Source: Palsa-892 sp035556215 (GTDB lineage: Bacteria > Pseudomonadota > Alphaproteobacteria > Rhizobiales > Xanthobacteraceae). Taken from it: a stretch of DNA of 64,000 bases. Position 1 is the stretch's first letter, and every line of letters starts with the position of its first letter. This document shows, piece after piece, positions 45,846-54,691 of this stretch. A program made the translations under genes and the position numbers. Where the stretch lies: NCBI GenBank assembly GCA_035556215.1, contig DATMFI010000026.1, positions 1-64,000 on the forward strand. Reading direction: 5' to 3'. Below the pieces are notes generated by a model. That model did no database searches. It was not told where the DNA came from and saw only the letters and a list, made by a program, of their open reading frames with translations.

Positions 45846-46489
45846 GTGCGAAAGACCTTGCCGCGGATCGCGCCGCCGCGCTCAAACTCACACCCGTTTC
45901 ACGTGAAACGGCGGCGCGGCTTGATGCGTTTGTCGAGTTGCTGATGAAGTGGCAGCGCGCCGTTCAGCTCGTCTCGACGCCGTCGCTTTCGCAGCTCTGG
46001 ACCCGGCATATCGCCGACAGCCTTCAGCTTTTCGATCTCGCGCCCTACGCGAAAGTCTGGGCCGATCTCGGCTCCGGCGGCGGTTTCCCGGGTCTTGTTA
46101 TTGCGATCGCGCTAAAAGATCGCGCAGGCGCCAAAGTGCATTTGATCGAGAGCGATCAGCGCAAGAGCGCTTTTCTGCGCGAAGCGGCGCGGGCGCTGGA
46201 ATTGCCTGCAATGATTCACGTGAAACGTATCGAGACGGTGACGCCTGACGCCCTGCCCGGTCTTGAGGTCGTTACGGCGCGCGCGCTTGCGCCGCTTTCG
46301 GAGCTTCTCAATCTCGCCTCTCCACTCCTGCAAAATGGCGCCATTGCCCTGTTTATGAAGGGGGCAAATCTAGATAACGAATTGACCGCGGCCACTAAAT
46401 CTTGGAACATCCGCTCGACCACCGTGCCGAGTAAAACCGATGCCGAGGGTCGCATACTCCTCGTCGATCAGGTTTTAAGAAAAAATTAA
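45842..46489 (+). CDS. rsmG: 16S rRNA (guanine527-N7)-methyltransferase
   Basis: Methylates G527 of 16S rRNA. The 215-residue protein has LMKWQRAVQLVS, WTRHIADSLQLFDL, the SAM loop DLGSGGGFPGLVIAIAL and LIESDQRKSAFLREAARAL, followed by VTARALAPLSELLNLA. Two parS-like sites fall within its coding sequence (45895 and 46212), where they encode VSRET-type and IHVKR residues. The final codons and stop overlap a CtrA-type site just ahead of parA. Confidence 0.97.
   Translation: MSAKDLAADRAAALKLTPVSRETAARLDAFVELLMKWQRAVQLVSTPSLSQLWTRHIADSLQLFDLAPYAKVWADLGSGGGFPGLVIAIALKDRAGAKVHLIESDQRKSAFLREAARALELPAMIHVKRIETVTPDALPGLEVVTARALAPLSELLNLASPLLQNGAIALFMKGANLDNELTAATKSWNIRSTTVPSKTDAEGRILLVDQVLRKN
45895..45910. 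promoter_or_regulatory. parS site 6 (inside rsmG)
   Basis: CGTTTCACGTGAAACG, a perfect 16-base palindrome containing the canonical 14-base core. It lies near the 5' end of rsmG and encodes VSRET. Confidence 0.9.
46212..46227. promoter_or_regulatory. parS site 7 (inside rsmG)
   Basis: TGATTCACGTGAAACG within rsmG, encoding IHVKR. It is the rightmost site seen, 282 bp before parA. Confidence 0.82.
46475..46489. promoter_or_regulatory. CtrA-type site at the parA start
   Basis: TTAA-GAAAAAA-TTAA is an exact TTAA-N7-TTAA match. It covers the last four codons and stop of rsmG and lies 19 bp before the parA ATG. The run of A makes a chance match more likely than for a GC-rich spacer. Confidence 0.5.
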
Positions 46490-46508
46490 CCACGCTCGGA
46501 ATTAGGCC

Positions 46509-47342
46509 ATGACCTTGCGTACAGAAACCCCGCGTTCGGAGCCCCGCCACCGCCCGCGCGTTCTTGCCCTCGCCAACCAGAAAGGCGGCGTCGGCAAAAC
46601 AACGACCGCGATCAATCTCGGCACCGCGCTTGCCGCGATCAACGAGCGCGTCTTGATCGTCGACCTCGATCCGCAGGGCAACGCCTCGACCGGACTCGGT
46701 GTCGAGCACAAGAACCGCCGCCGCTCGACCTACGACGTGCTGGTCGGCGACGCCAAGCTTTCCGAGGTCATTCAGGAGACGGCGATCCCTCGCCTCTTCA
46801 TCGCGCCTTCGACGATGGATCTATCGGGCATCGAACTCGAACTCGCGAACGAGCGCGAGCGCAACTATCGTCTGCGCAATGCGCTGCTCACCCTCGCCGG
46901 CTCGGATCAGCTCGATGGCTTCGGCTACGTGCTGATCGACTGTCCGCCGTCACTCAACGTGCTGACGGTGAACGCGATGGCCGCCGCCGACTCGATCCTC
47001 GTGCCGCTGCAATGCGAGTTCTTCGCACTCGAAGGCTTGTCGCAACTTTTGAAAACGGTTGAGCAGGTCAAGACGACGCTCAATCCGAAGCTCTCGATCC
47101 ACGGCATCGTGCTGACGATGTACGACGCGCGCAACAACCTGTCGGATCAAGTCGTCGCTGACGTGAAGCAGTTCATGGGTGACAAGGTTTATCAGACGAT
47201 CATTCCGCGCAACGTTCGCGTCTCGGAAGCGCCGTCCTACGGCAAGCCGGTGCTGCTGTACGACTTCAAGTGCACGGGCAGCCAGGCTTACTTGCGGCTC
47301 GCATCGGAGGTCGTGAAGCGCGAGCGCGGCATCGCGGCGTGA
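46509..47342 (+). CDS. parA: chromosome partitioning ATPase ParA
   Basis: DNA-binding, Walker-type ATPase that moves the ParB-parS origin complex toward the pole. The 277-residue protein has the deviant Walker A KGGVGKTT (25-32) with the signature lysine, LIVDLDPQGNAST, VLIDCPPSLNVLT and the C-terminal RNVRVSEAPSYGKPVLLYD. There is no N-terminal helix-turn-helix, so it is the short chromosomal (Soj) type. A CtrA-type site lies just upstream; parB starts 73 bp downstream. Confidence 0.98.
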   Translation: MTLRTETPRSEPRHRPRVLALANQKGGVGKTTTAINLGTALAAINERVLIVDLDPQGNASTGLGVEHKNRRRSTYDVLVGDAKLSEVIQETAIPRLFIAPSTMDLSGIELELANERERNYRLRNALLTLAGSDQLDGFGYVLIDCPPSLNVLTVNAMAAADSILVPLQCEFFALEGLSQLLKTVEQVKTTLNPKLSIHGIVLTMYDARNNLSDQVVADVKQFMGDKVYQTIIPRNVRVSEAPSYGKPVLLYDFKCTGSQAYLRLASEVVKRERGIAA

Positions 47343-47415
47343 GTTCAGGCCGGGAATCCGGCCCATGATTAAATTCCTATCGTGATGACAGCTTAAGAAC
47401 AGCGTGAAGGCGGAG

Positions 47416-48306
47416 ATGGCGGCGACGGAACGATCGAGATTGGGGCGGGGTCTTGCGGCACTGATCGGCGATGCCGGTGACGAAAGCGCGGCGCTCGAGC
47501 GCGCGCGCGGCGTCCGCCGCATCCCGATCGAGCTCGTGCGCGCCAATCCGCGCAACCCGCGCCGCAAGTTCGTTGAGGAAGACCTCGCCGACCTCACCGC
47601 TTCGGTAAAAGAAAAAGGCGTGCTCCAGCCTATTCTCGTGCGCGGCGTGCCGGGCAAGGCCGACCAGTACGAAATCATTGCCGGCGAGCGTCGCTGGCGC
47701 GCGGCGCAGAAAGCCGGCCTTCGCGACCTGCCCGTATTGCAGCTTGAGATCGATGATCGCGAAGCACTCGAAATTGCCATCGTCGAGAATGTCCAGCGCG
47801 CCGATCTCAACGCGCTCGAAGAGGCGGCGGGTTATGAGTCGCTGATCGAGGAATTCAAATATACGCAGAACGATCTCGCGCGTGTCGTCGGCAAAAGCCG
47901 CAGCCATGTCGCGAATACGCTGCGGCTGCAGAAACTTCCCGCCAGCGTGAAGAAATATCTCGCGGAAGGAAAACTCACCGCCGGTCACGCACGGGCACTG
48001 CTTGCGCATGAAGATCCCGAAGGGCTCGCGAAGCTTATTGTCGAAGAGGGCCTCAATGTGCGCGAAGCGGAAGCACGCGCACAGGATCGCCCGGCGGCGG
48101 CCAAGGGCAAGGGCGGCCGCAAGAAGACCAAGGCCGCGAAAAGCGCCGACATTCGCGCACTCGAGCGCCAGCTTTCCGATGCGCTCGGCCTTTCGGTGGA
48201 AATCCACCCGCGCGGACAGAGCGGTCAAAGCGGCGAAGTGCGCGTGCGCTACAAGACGCTCGAACAGTTCGAGGCCGTATCGCGAAGACTCGCGGGCCGT
48301 CGTTAA
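47416..48306 (+). CDS. parB: chromosome partitioning protein ParB
   Basis: CTPase/DNA clamp that loads at parS and spreads to organise the origin. The 296-residue protein begins with the ParA-stimulating motif RLGRGLAALIGD, then the CTP-binding N-domain (NPRNPRRKF, GERRWRAA, ENVQRADLNALEEAAGY), a helix-turn-helix (TQNDLARVVGKSRSHVANTLR) and a C-terminal dimerisation domain after a lysine-rich linker. The ATG at 47416, behind AAGGCGGAG, is preferred; a GTG four codons earlier is possible. Its probable targets are the seven parS sites upstream. Confidence 0.98.
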   Translation: MAATERSRLGRGLAALIGDAGDESAALERARGVRRIPIELVRANPRNPRRKFVEEDLADLTASVKEKGVLQPILVRGVPGKADQYEIIAGERRWRAAQKAGLRDLPVLQLEIDDREALEIAIVENVQRADLNALEEAAGYESLIEEFKYTQNDLARVVGKSRSHVANTLRLQKLPASVKKYLAEGKLTAGHARALLAHEDPEGLAKLIVEEGLNVREAEARAQDRPAAAKGKGGRKKTKAAKSADIRALERQLSDALGLSVEIHPRGQSGQSGEVRVRYKTLEQFEAVSRRLAGRR

Positions 48307-48329
48307 AAACCGCTATTCAGTAAGTAAAA

Positions 48330-49358
48330 TCAGCCGCGCCGAGACCCGATTTGCTTGCCGCTTTTGGCAAGCCGAAGAATCGCGCGTTCGGTGATGATGG
48401 CGGCGAGCGCCGCATCCTTGCGCGCCGCGAGTGAGGCATCGGAGAGGGCGACGATCTCGCGAGCAAGAAGCTCGCTGCCATAGCGATTGAGAGCGCGCTC
48501 GAAATACGGGCGGCGGCGGAAGAACACCGGCGGCCGGGCATATTCGACGACGCGGGCAGGGTTGTCGCCGGCGTCGACAGCGAGTTTCAGCCGATGCAGT
48601 TGTGTCACGTGGCGGATCGCGGCGTTGAGAATGGCCGCAGGCTGGGTACCCGCGGCATAAGCCTTGTTGAGCGCGACGAGAGCCGCTTCGGCGTCGCCCG
48701 TCGCGGCAAAATCCATTACGTCGTCGAGCGCCAATGCCGAAGCGTCGGCGATCACTGCGCGAACATTCTCAACGCTGACTTTGCCGCCGTTGCCTTGTGC
48801 ATAGAGCGCAAGTTTTTCGATCTCGGCACGGGTTGAGAGGCGATCGGCGCCCAACAGCGCGGCCAGCTCCTCGCGAGCGCCGGGTTCAAATGCGAGCTTG
48901 GAATCCGAAATCAGGCGCGCGAGATCGCGCTCGTTATCGGCATAGCAGGGGATGACGGCGGCGGCCTGCGATTTCTCGCAAATCGAGCGCAGCGGCGAGG
49001 TGGGACGCAGATCGCCGGCCTCGATCACGACGGTCGCCTGCGGCGGATCGGCAAGCAGCGTTTCGACGGCCGATGCGAAGTTTTTGGCTCCGGCGCGGAC
49101 GCGGAGCACCCGATGGTTGCCGAACAACCCGATGGTCTGCGCTTCATCAATCAGCTTGCCCGGATCGCCGGCGACGATATCGCCATCGAGCTGGACGAGC
49201 GAAAACGGATCGGCATTTTCGCCCGCCATCTTGCGAACAAGGACGCCGGCGCGCTCGCTCACAAGCCCGCTGTCGGGCCCGTAGACGAGAACGACGGGTT
49301 TCTTCGGATCGGGCTGGGAGAGGAAGCGGTCGATATCGCCGGCGCGCAGAACGGTCAC
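48330..49358 (-). CDS. holA: DNA polymerase III delta subunit
   Basis: Clamp-loader subunit that opens the sliding clamp. The 342-residue protein has VLVYGPDSGLVSERA near the N-terminus, a degenerate AAA+ module, and the LLGADRLSTRAEIEKLALY and FAATGDAEAALVALNKAY segments of the C-terminal collar. The start is GTG at 49358. It converges with parB and follows lptE by 12 bp, in the conserved leuS-lptE-holA order. Confidence 0.95.
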   Translation of the reverse strand: MTVLRAGDIDRFLSQPDPKKPVVLVYGPDSGLVSERAGVLVRKMAGENADPFSLVQLDGDIVAGDPGKLIDEAQTIGLFGNHRVLRVRAGAKNFASAVETLLADPPQATVVIEAGDLRPTSPLRSICEKSQAAAVIPCYADNERDLARLISDSKLAFEPGAREELAALLGADRLSTRAEIEKLALYAQGNGGKVSVENVRAVIADASALALDDVMDFAATGDAEAALVALNKAYAAGTQPAAILNAAIRHVTQLHRLKLAVDAGDNPARVVEYARPPVFFRRRPYFERALNRYGSELLAREIVALSDASLAARKDAALAAIITERAILRLAKSGKQIGSRRG

Positions 49359-49370
49359 GGCTGCGCAGGG

Positions 49371-49913
49371 TCAGGTCTTGATCAGGAAATAGGAGGCGAT
49401 GCGCGAGCGGATCTGCTCGGAGATGACCTGCGCCGCCTTGTTCTCGGCGTCACGGATGGCGCGCAGCCGCGCATAGCGTTGCGCGGTGGTGTCAACGGTG
49501 ACACGGGCGGTCGCCTTGTCGGTCATGACGAACTTGTCGTTCGAAACGTCCTTGAGGCGATAGGTGACATCGAATGCGACGGTTTCCGCCTGGCCGAGGC
49601 CCGACACCGGATCGAGGATGGCGCTGAAGCTGTTGGTCGCGACGGTGAGGTGCAGCCGGTAGGGCGCGCCGACCGGATTGCCCGCGCCGCCGCCGAGTTC
49701 GAAGATGAGGTCGTTGCGCAATTCCTGGCCGACGCGGCCTTCGATCGGCGCGATCTCGACGTCGCGCAGGGCGTTGCGCAAATTGGTGCCGGTGCCGCCG
49801 ATGTTGCGGTCGCCGTACATCGGCTCGAAGCAGCCGCCGAGCGCCAAAAGCGCCGCGAACGTAAACGCGCGGCGGGAGATACCGGTCAGCCTGGATTCGT
49901 TACGCGACGACAT
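49371..49913 (-). CDS. lptE: LPS-assembly lipoprotein LptE
   Basis: Outer-membrane lipoprotein that plugs LptD and helps insert lipopolysaccharide. The 180-residue protein has a signal peptide with lipobox LALGGC (about 23-28), then FEPMYGD and a two-stranded alpha/beta domain ending in helices rich in Arg/Ala. Sequence conservation in LptE is low; the assignment rests on the lipobox, size and the leuS-lptE-holA gene order. It overlaps the leuS 3' end by 14 bp. Confidence 0.9.
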   Translation of the reverse strand: MSSRNESRLTGISRRAFTFAALLALGGCFEPMYGDRNIGGTGTNLRNALRDVEIAPIEGRVGQELRNDLIFELGGGAGNPVGAPYRLHLTVATNSFSAILDPVSGLGQAETVAFDVTYRLKDVSNDKFVMTDKATARVTVDTTAQRYARLRAIRDAENKAAQVISEQIRSRIASYFLIKT

Positions 49914-52527
49914 TCACAATCCTTTGCGGGACGATAATAACACGTTTCGGGGCGCGGTTTCCAAGCTCGCGCCGGACCGGCTCAAGGGCAAGCACGGCCG
50001 CCTCGATTTCAGGGTTACCGGCATCGCGCGGAACCGTGACATCGGCCCGTTTTTTGCCGTTTACCTGCACCGGTAATGTGATGGTTTCCTCGACCAGAAG
50101 GGCGCTTTCGAGCACCGGCCAGGGCTGTTCGGCGGCAAGCGACTTATGGCCGAGCGCCGCCCAGCATTCTTCCGCAAGGTGCGGCATCATGGGCGCGGCC
50201 AGCCGCACGAGGATTTCGCCGGCCTCGCGGAAGGCCCAGGCGAGATCGCCGGCGATCTTTTTGCCGTCTTCTTTCGCCTTGCCCGCGGCCTCGGCCAGCG
50301 AATTCGTCGCCTGATACACCTGGGCGATGGCGCTGTTGAAGCGCAGCCGCTCGATATGCTCGCTGACATTCTTGAGCGCGGCATGGGCATGCTTGCGCAC
50401 GCTCAATGCGCTGTCCGAAAATTGCGCGGGCTTTGCCGTGCCCGAAGGGGCGGCGAGTTCGGCGAGATCGTTCGTCAGCCGCCACAGGCGCTGTACGAAA
50501 CGCGTCGCGCCCTGCACGCCTTCCTCGGTCCAGATCACGTCACGGTCGGGGGGAGAATCGGAAAGCATGAACCAGCGCGCGGTGTCCGCCCCGTAGCTCG
50601 ACAGGATGTCGTCGGGGTCCACCGTATTGCGCTTCGATTTGGACATCTTTTCGATGGGGCCGACGTCGATTTTTTCGCCGGTTTTCGAGAAGGTTACGAC
50701 CCGCTCGCCGTTCACCATCTCGATCTTGATCTCGGCCGGCGAGGCATAGGTGCCGTCGGGCTTCCTGTAGGTCTCGTGAACGACCATGCCTTGCGTGAAC
50801 AGGCCCTTGAACGGCTCGTCGATATTGGCGTGGCCGGTTTCCTTCATCGCGCGGGTGAAGAAGCGCGAATAAAGAAGGTGCAGAATCGCGTGCTCGATGC
50901 CGCCGATATATTGATCGACCGGCATCCAATAATTCACCGCCTTGAGATCGGTCGGGCTCGCCGCGTCCGGCGCGGTGAAGCGCAGGAAGTACCATGACGA
51001 ATCGACGAAGGTATCCATCGTGTCGGTTTCGCGCCGCGCATCGCCCCCGCAGGAAGGACACTTCACATTCTTCCATGTCGGGTGATGATCGAGCGGATTG
51101 CCCGGCTTGTCGAAGGTGACATCCTCGGGGAGCTTCACCGGCAAATCCTTGTCGGGTACCGGCACGACGCCGCATTTTTCGCAGTGAATGATCGGAATAG
51201 GGCAGCCCCAGTAGCGCTGGCGCGAGACGCCCCAATCGCGCAGGCGGAACTGAACCTGCCGCTTGGCGACCGGGCGGTTGCCGCGCGTCTCGCTCTCGAG
51301 GCGCCTGGCGACTTCCTCTTTCGCCGCGGGAACGCTCAACCCGTCGAGGAAGCGGGAATTGGCGAGCTTGCCGTCCTCGACATAGGCTTCGTCACCGACC
51401 TCGAAGGTCTTCGGATCGGCGCCTTCGGGAATGACGACCGGCGTGACCTTCAAATTATATTTGCGCGCAAAATCGAGGTCACGCTGGTCATGCGCCGGGC
51501 AACCGAACACAGCCCCGGTGCCGTAGCTGGAAAGCACGAAATTGGCGACGTAAACCGGCAGCTCCCAGCTCGGATCGAACGGGTGCTGCGCGCGCAGGCC
51601 GGTATCGACGCCCTTCTTCTCGGCCTTGTCGATGGCTTCCTGCGCGGTGCCCGTGCGCTTGCATTCCTCGATGAAGGAAGCAAGCGCGGGATTCTTTTTT
51701 GCGGTTTCGGTCGCGAGCGGATGATCGGGCGCGAGCGCGACGAACGAAGCGCCGAACAGCGTGTCGGGGCGCGTTGTGAAAACCTCGACCTCGCCGGCGT
51801 TATCGCTGTTCGCGGCGAGCATGAAGCGCATCAGCAGTCCCTCGGACTTGCCGATCCAGTTCTTCTGCATCAACCGGACTTTCTCCGGCCAGCGATCGAG
51901 CGTATCGATGGCGCTTAAGAGATCGTCGGAGAATTTGGTGATCTTGAAGAACCACTGCGTCAGTTCGCGCTGCTCGACGAGTGCGCCCGAGCGCCAGCCG
52001 CGGCCGTCAATCACCTGCTCGTTGGCAAGCACGGTGTGATCGACCGGGTCCCAGTTGACCTTCGACATCTTGCGCTCGACAAGCCCGGCTTTCAGGAAGT
52101 CGAGGAAGAGTTTCTGCTGGTGCTGGTAATATTCCGGATCGCAGGTCGCGATCTCGCGGCTCCAGTCGAGGGAAAGCCCCATCGACTTGAGCTGCTTTCT
52201 CATCGTCGCGATGTTTTCGTAGGTCCAGCTCTTGGGATGGATCTTGTTTTGCGCGGCGGCGTTCTCGGCCGGAAGGCCGAAGGCGTCCCAGCCCATCGGG
52301 TGCAGGACGTTGTGGCCCTTGGCGCGCATGTAGCGTGCGACGACGTCGCCCATTGCGTAGTTGCGCACGTGTCCCATGTGGATGCGGCCCGACGGATAGG
52401 GGAACATCTCGAGGACGTAGTATTTCGGGCGCGGGTCGTCGTTCGACGTCTTGTAGATGCCGCGTTCTTCCCAAATCTTTTGCCAGCGCGGCTCGGCCTC
52501 GCGGGCGTTGTAGCGTTCGTTTTTCAT
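49900..52527 (-). CDS. leuS: leucyl-tRNA synthetase
   Basis: Charges tRNA-Leu with leucine. The 875-residue class Ia enzyme has the HIGH variant HMGH (50-53) in PYPSGRIHMGHVRNYA, a CP1 editing domain (about 220-410), two CxxC pairs of a zinc-like insert (CEKC, CPSC), the KMSKS loop in IEKMSKSKRNTVDPDD and a C-terminal anticodon/tRNA-binding region. The ATG at 52527 gives MKNERYNAREAEPRWQ; a GTG three codons upstream is also in frame. It is divergent from yggS. Confidence 0.98.
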   Translation of the reverse strand: MKNERYNAREAEPRWQKIWEERGIYKTSNDDPRPKYYVLEMFPYPSGRIHMGHVRNYAMGDVVARYMRAKGHNVLHPMGWDAFGLPAENAAAQNKIHPKSWTYENIATMRKQLKSMGLSLDWSREIATCDPEYYQHQQKLFLDFLKAGLVERKMSKVNWDPVDHTVLANEQVIDGRGWRSGALVEQRELTQWFFKITKFSDDLLSAIDTLDRWPEKVRLMQKNWIGKSEGLLMRFMLAANSDNAGEVEVFTTRPDTLFGASFVALAPDHPLATETAKKNPALASFIEECKRTGTAQEAIDKAEKKGVDTGLRAQHPFDPSWELPVYVANFVLSSYGTGAVFGCPAHDQRDLDFARKYNLKVTPVVIPEGADPKTFEVGDEAYVEDGKLANSRFLDGLSVPAAKEEVARRLESETRGNRPVAKRQVQFRLRDWGVSRQRYWGCPIPIIHCEKCGVVPVPDKDLPVKLPEDVTFDKPGNPLDHHPTWKNVKCPSCGGDARRETDTMDTFVDSSWYFLRFTAPDAASPTDLKAVNYWMPVDQYIGGIEHAILHLLYSRFFTRAMKETGHANIDEPFKGLFTQGMVVHETYRKPDGTYASPAEIKIEMVNGERVVTFSKTGEKIDVGPIEKMSKSKRNTVDPDDILSSYGADTARWFMLSDSPPDRDVIWTEEGVQGATRFVQRLWRLTNDLAELAAPSGTAKPAQFSDSALSVRKHAHAALKNVSEHIERLRFNSAIAQVYQATNSLAEAAGKAKEDGKKIAGDLAWAFREAGEILVRLAAPMMPHLAEECWAALGHKSLAAEQPWPVLESALLVEETITLPVQVNGKKRADVTVPRDAGNPEIEAAVLALEPVRRELGNRAPKRVIIVPQRIVNVVA

Positions 52528-52635
52528 TGATTTCACCGCAGATTGACCGGAAAGGACACGAAAAGACCCGCCGGGTCAATGCTTTGGCATTGAGGGCTTC
52601 TACCCGCCGGGCTATGCGGAAGGCCAGAGGAAATC

Positions 52636-53346
52636 ATGGTTTCAGCAAGCGAAAATCCCGCCTCGAAATCCGCCGACAATGCCGTCGAGCGGCTTGCCTT
52701 CGTGCGCAGCGAGATTCGCAAGGCGGCGCTCGGCAACCACCGCAAGCCGGAAGACGTGACCCTGATCGCGGTCAGCAAAACCTTTCCGGCCGAGGCCATT
52801 ATGCCGGTGCTGGATGCCGGCCAGCGCATCTTTGGTGAAAATCGCGTGCAGGAGGCCAAAGCGAAGTGGCCGGGCTTGCGCCAGCGTTATGCAGGCATTG
52901 AGCTGCATCTCATCGGGCCGCTGCAATCGAACAAGGCGAAGGAAGCAGTGGCGCTGTTCGATGCGATTCACACCGTGGACAGGCCGAAGATCGCCGAGGC
53001 GTTGGCGGCCGAGATCGTGAAGCAGGGCCGCAAGCCCAAACTTTTTATCGAAGTGAATACCGGCGGCGAGCCGCAGAAAGCCGGCGTGCTGCCGGAAGAA
53101 GCCGACGCTTTCATTCTGAAATGCCGTGAGCGGTATGGCCTTGCGATCGAAGGCCTGATGTGCATTCCGCCGTTCGACCAGCCGCCGGCGCCGCATTTTG
53201 CGCTTCTGGCGAAGATTGCCGCGCGCAACAGGCTGGAAAAGCTCTCGATGGGCATGAGCGCGGATTATCCGAGCGCGATCGCTCTTGGCGCGACGCATGT
53301 TCGCGTCGGCAGCGCGATCTTCGGCGAGCGGGACTACACGAAATAA
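52636..53346 (+). CDS. yggS: YggS/PROSC family PLP homeostasis protein
   Basis: Binds pyridoxal phosphate and buffers vitamin B6 and amino acid pools; no catalytic reaction is firmly known. The 236-residue protein has the PLP lysine K48 in LIAVSKTFPAE, FGENRVQEAKAKW, ELHLIGPLQSNKAKEAV, IEVNTGGEPQKAG and the SMGMSADYPSAIALGATHVRVGSAIFG region that cups the phosphate (spread over about 201-227). It converges with the L,D-transpeptidase gene across 6 bp. Confidence 0.95.
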   Translation: MVSASENPASKSADNAVERLAFVRSEIRKAALGNHRKPEDVTLIAVSKTFPAEAIMPVLDAGQRIFGENRVQEAKAKWPGLRQRYAGIELHLIGPLQSNKAKEAVALFDAIHTVDRPKIAEALAAEIVKQGRKPKLFIEVNTGGEPQKAGVLPEEADAFILKCRERYGLAIEGLMCIPPFDQPPAPHFALLAKIAARNRLEKLSMGMSADYPSAIALGATHVRVGSAIFGERDYTK

Positions 53347-53352
53347 TTCGGG

Positions 53353-53880
53353 CTAGAGAATCCGGATCACGGTCTTCTTGTTCAGCCGCGCCACCAGCCG
53401 TTTCAGATCGGCGAGCGGCATGGCGATACAGCCCGCCGTCGGCTTCAATCCTTCGCGCGCAAGGTGAATGAACACGGCGCTGCCGCGATTGGCGACGCGC
53501 GGCCGGGTGTTGTGGTCGATTTCGACGATCAGATCGTAAAGGTGGTCGGCGCGCTTCAGCCGGTCGCCCGTCCCGCCTTCGTTTAATAGGAACGGCCGAT
53601 TATAGCGGCGATCCCTGGGGTCTTCGCACCAGGCGTCGTTCGGCCCGATGCGGCGGAGCGGCAGATGCGTACGCGGCCGGGGCAGACGGTCGCCGCGCCA
53701 CCAGATGCGCAGCGGATGAAAGCGTCCGCGGGGCGTCGTGCCGTCGCCTTCAGTTTTATTCGCAGCGATCCCGCTCCGGCCGAGCGCCACGCGGTGGCTT
53801 CTCGCACCGTAGCGAAGAATACCGAGCGTCCGCTCACCGGGGGCTCGCGTAACCGTGATGATCGGAGACGGTCTATTCAT
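53353..53880 (-). CDS. L,D-transpeptidase (YkuD) family protein
   Basis: A 175-residue protein with the YkuD fold signature GSAVFIHLAREGLKPTAGC, giving the catalytic pair H139 and C151, and the TEGDGTTPRGRF motif of the COG3786 branch. Typical family members cross-link peptidoglycan at meso-diaminopimelate. No signal peptide is visible, and TAGC replaces the common (S/T)HGC, so location and substrate are open. It is divergent from the CenR-like regulator gene across 120 bp. Confidence 0.85.
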   Translation of the reverse strand: MNRPSPIITVTRAPGERTLGILRYGARSHRVALGRSGIAANKTEGDGTTPRGRFHPLRIWWRGDRLPRPRTHLPLRRIGPNDAWCEDPRDRRYNRPFLLNEGGTGDRLKRADHLYDLIVEIDHNTRPRVANRGSAVFIHLAREGLKPTAGCIAMPLADLKRLVARLNKKTVIRIL

Positions 53881-54000
53881 CGCCTTGCTCTTGCCCGCTT
53901 GTCCCGCACGGGTCTAGGTCCAAAGACCGCCGGGATTCCCCCTGATTTCAGTACCTGTAAGGCTTTGGCCTGTTGTAGAGTCGTGATTGCAGGAGCGTTT

Positions 54001-54687
54001 ATGGCGAATACGCGAAAAATCCTAGTGGTCGACGATGACGCCGAATTGCGTAGCGCACTGAACGAGCAGCTTGCGCTGCACGAAGAGTTCGACGTCGAGG
54101 CCGCCGAAAATGCGCAGGCCGCGATTCAGCTTGCGAAGAGCGGTCATTTCGATCTCGTCATCATGGATGTCGGGCTGCCGGACATGGACGGCCGCGAAGC
54201 GGTGCGCGTGCTGCGCAAGAACGGTTTCAAATCGCCGATCATCATGCTGACCGGGCACGACGCCGACTCCGACACCATTCTTGGCCTTGAGGCGGGCGCC
54301 AACGATTACGTCACCAAGCCGTTTCGTTTTGCGGTCCTGCTCGCGCGCATCCGCGCGCAGCTCAGGAGCCACGAGGCTAGCGAGGACGCCGTGTTCCCGA
54401 TCGGGCCCTACAGCTTTCATCCGGGCACGAAGCTCCTCGTCAACGAGCGCGGCTCGAAAGTGCGGCTGACCGAGAAGGAAACCGCGATTTTGCGGTATCT
54501 TTACCGTTCGGGCGAAAAACCCGTGTCGCGGGAAGTTCTGCTGCAGGAGGTCTGGGGCTATAACTCCGGCGTGACGACGCATACGCTGGAAACCCATATC
54601 TACCGGCTGCGGCAGAAGATCGAACAGGATCCGGCGAACGCCGCGCTTCTTGTGACGGAAGCCGGCGGCTACAAGCTCGTACCCTGA
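54001..54687 (+). CDS. cenR: OmpR-family response regulator, CenR-like
   Basis: A 228-residue two-component regulator. The receiver has D11-D13, the phospho-acceptor D56 in VIMDVGLPDMDG, T84 and K107 in YVTKPF. The C-terminal winged helix has KVRLTEKETAILRYLYR and the THTLETHIYRLRQKIE recognition region. Sequence and its position near parAB/leuS match the alphaproteobacterial CenR group, which controls envelope genes and is essential in Caulobacter. The ATG at 54001 follows CAGGAGC. A cyclic-nucleotide-binding protein follows after 4 bp. Confidence 0.85.
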   Translation: MANTRKILVVDDDAELRSALNEQLALHEEFDVEAAENAQAAIQLAKSGHFDLVIMDVGLPDMDGREAVRVLRKNGFKSPIIMLTGHDADSDTILGLEAGANDYVTKPFRFAVLLARIRAQLRSHEASEDAVFPIGPYSFHPGTKLLVNERGSKVRLTEKETAILRYLYRSGEKPVSREVLLQEVWGYNSGVTTHTLETHIYRLRQKIEQDPANAALLVTEAGGYKLVP

Positions 54688-54691
54688 CGGA

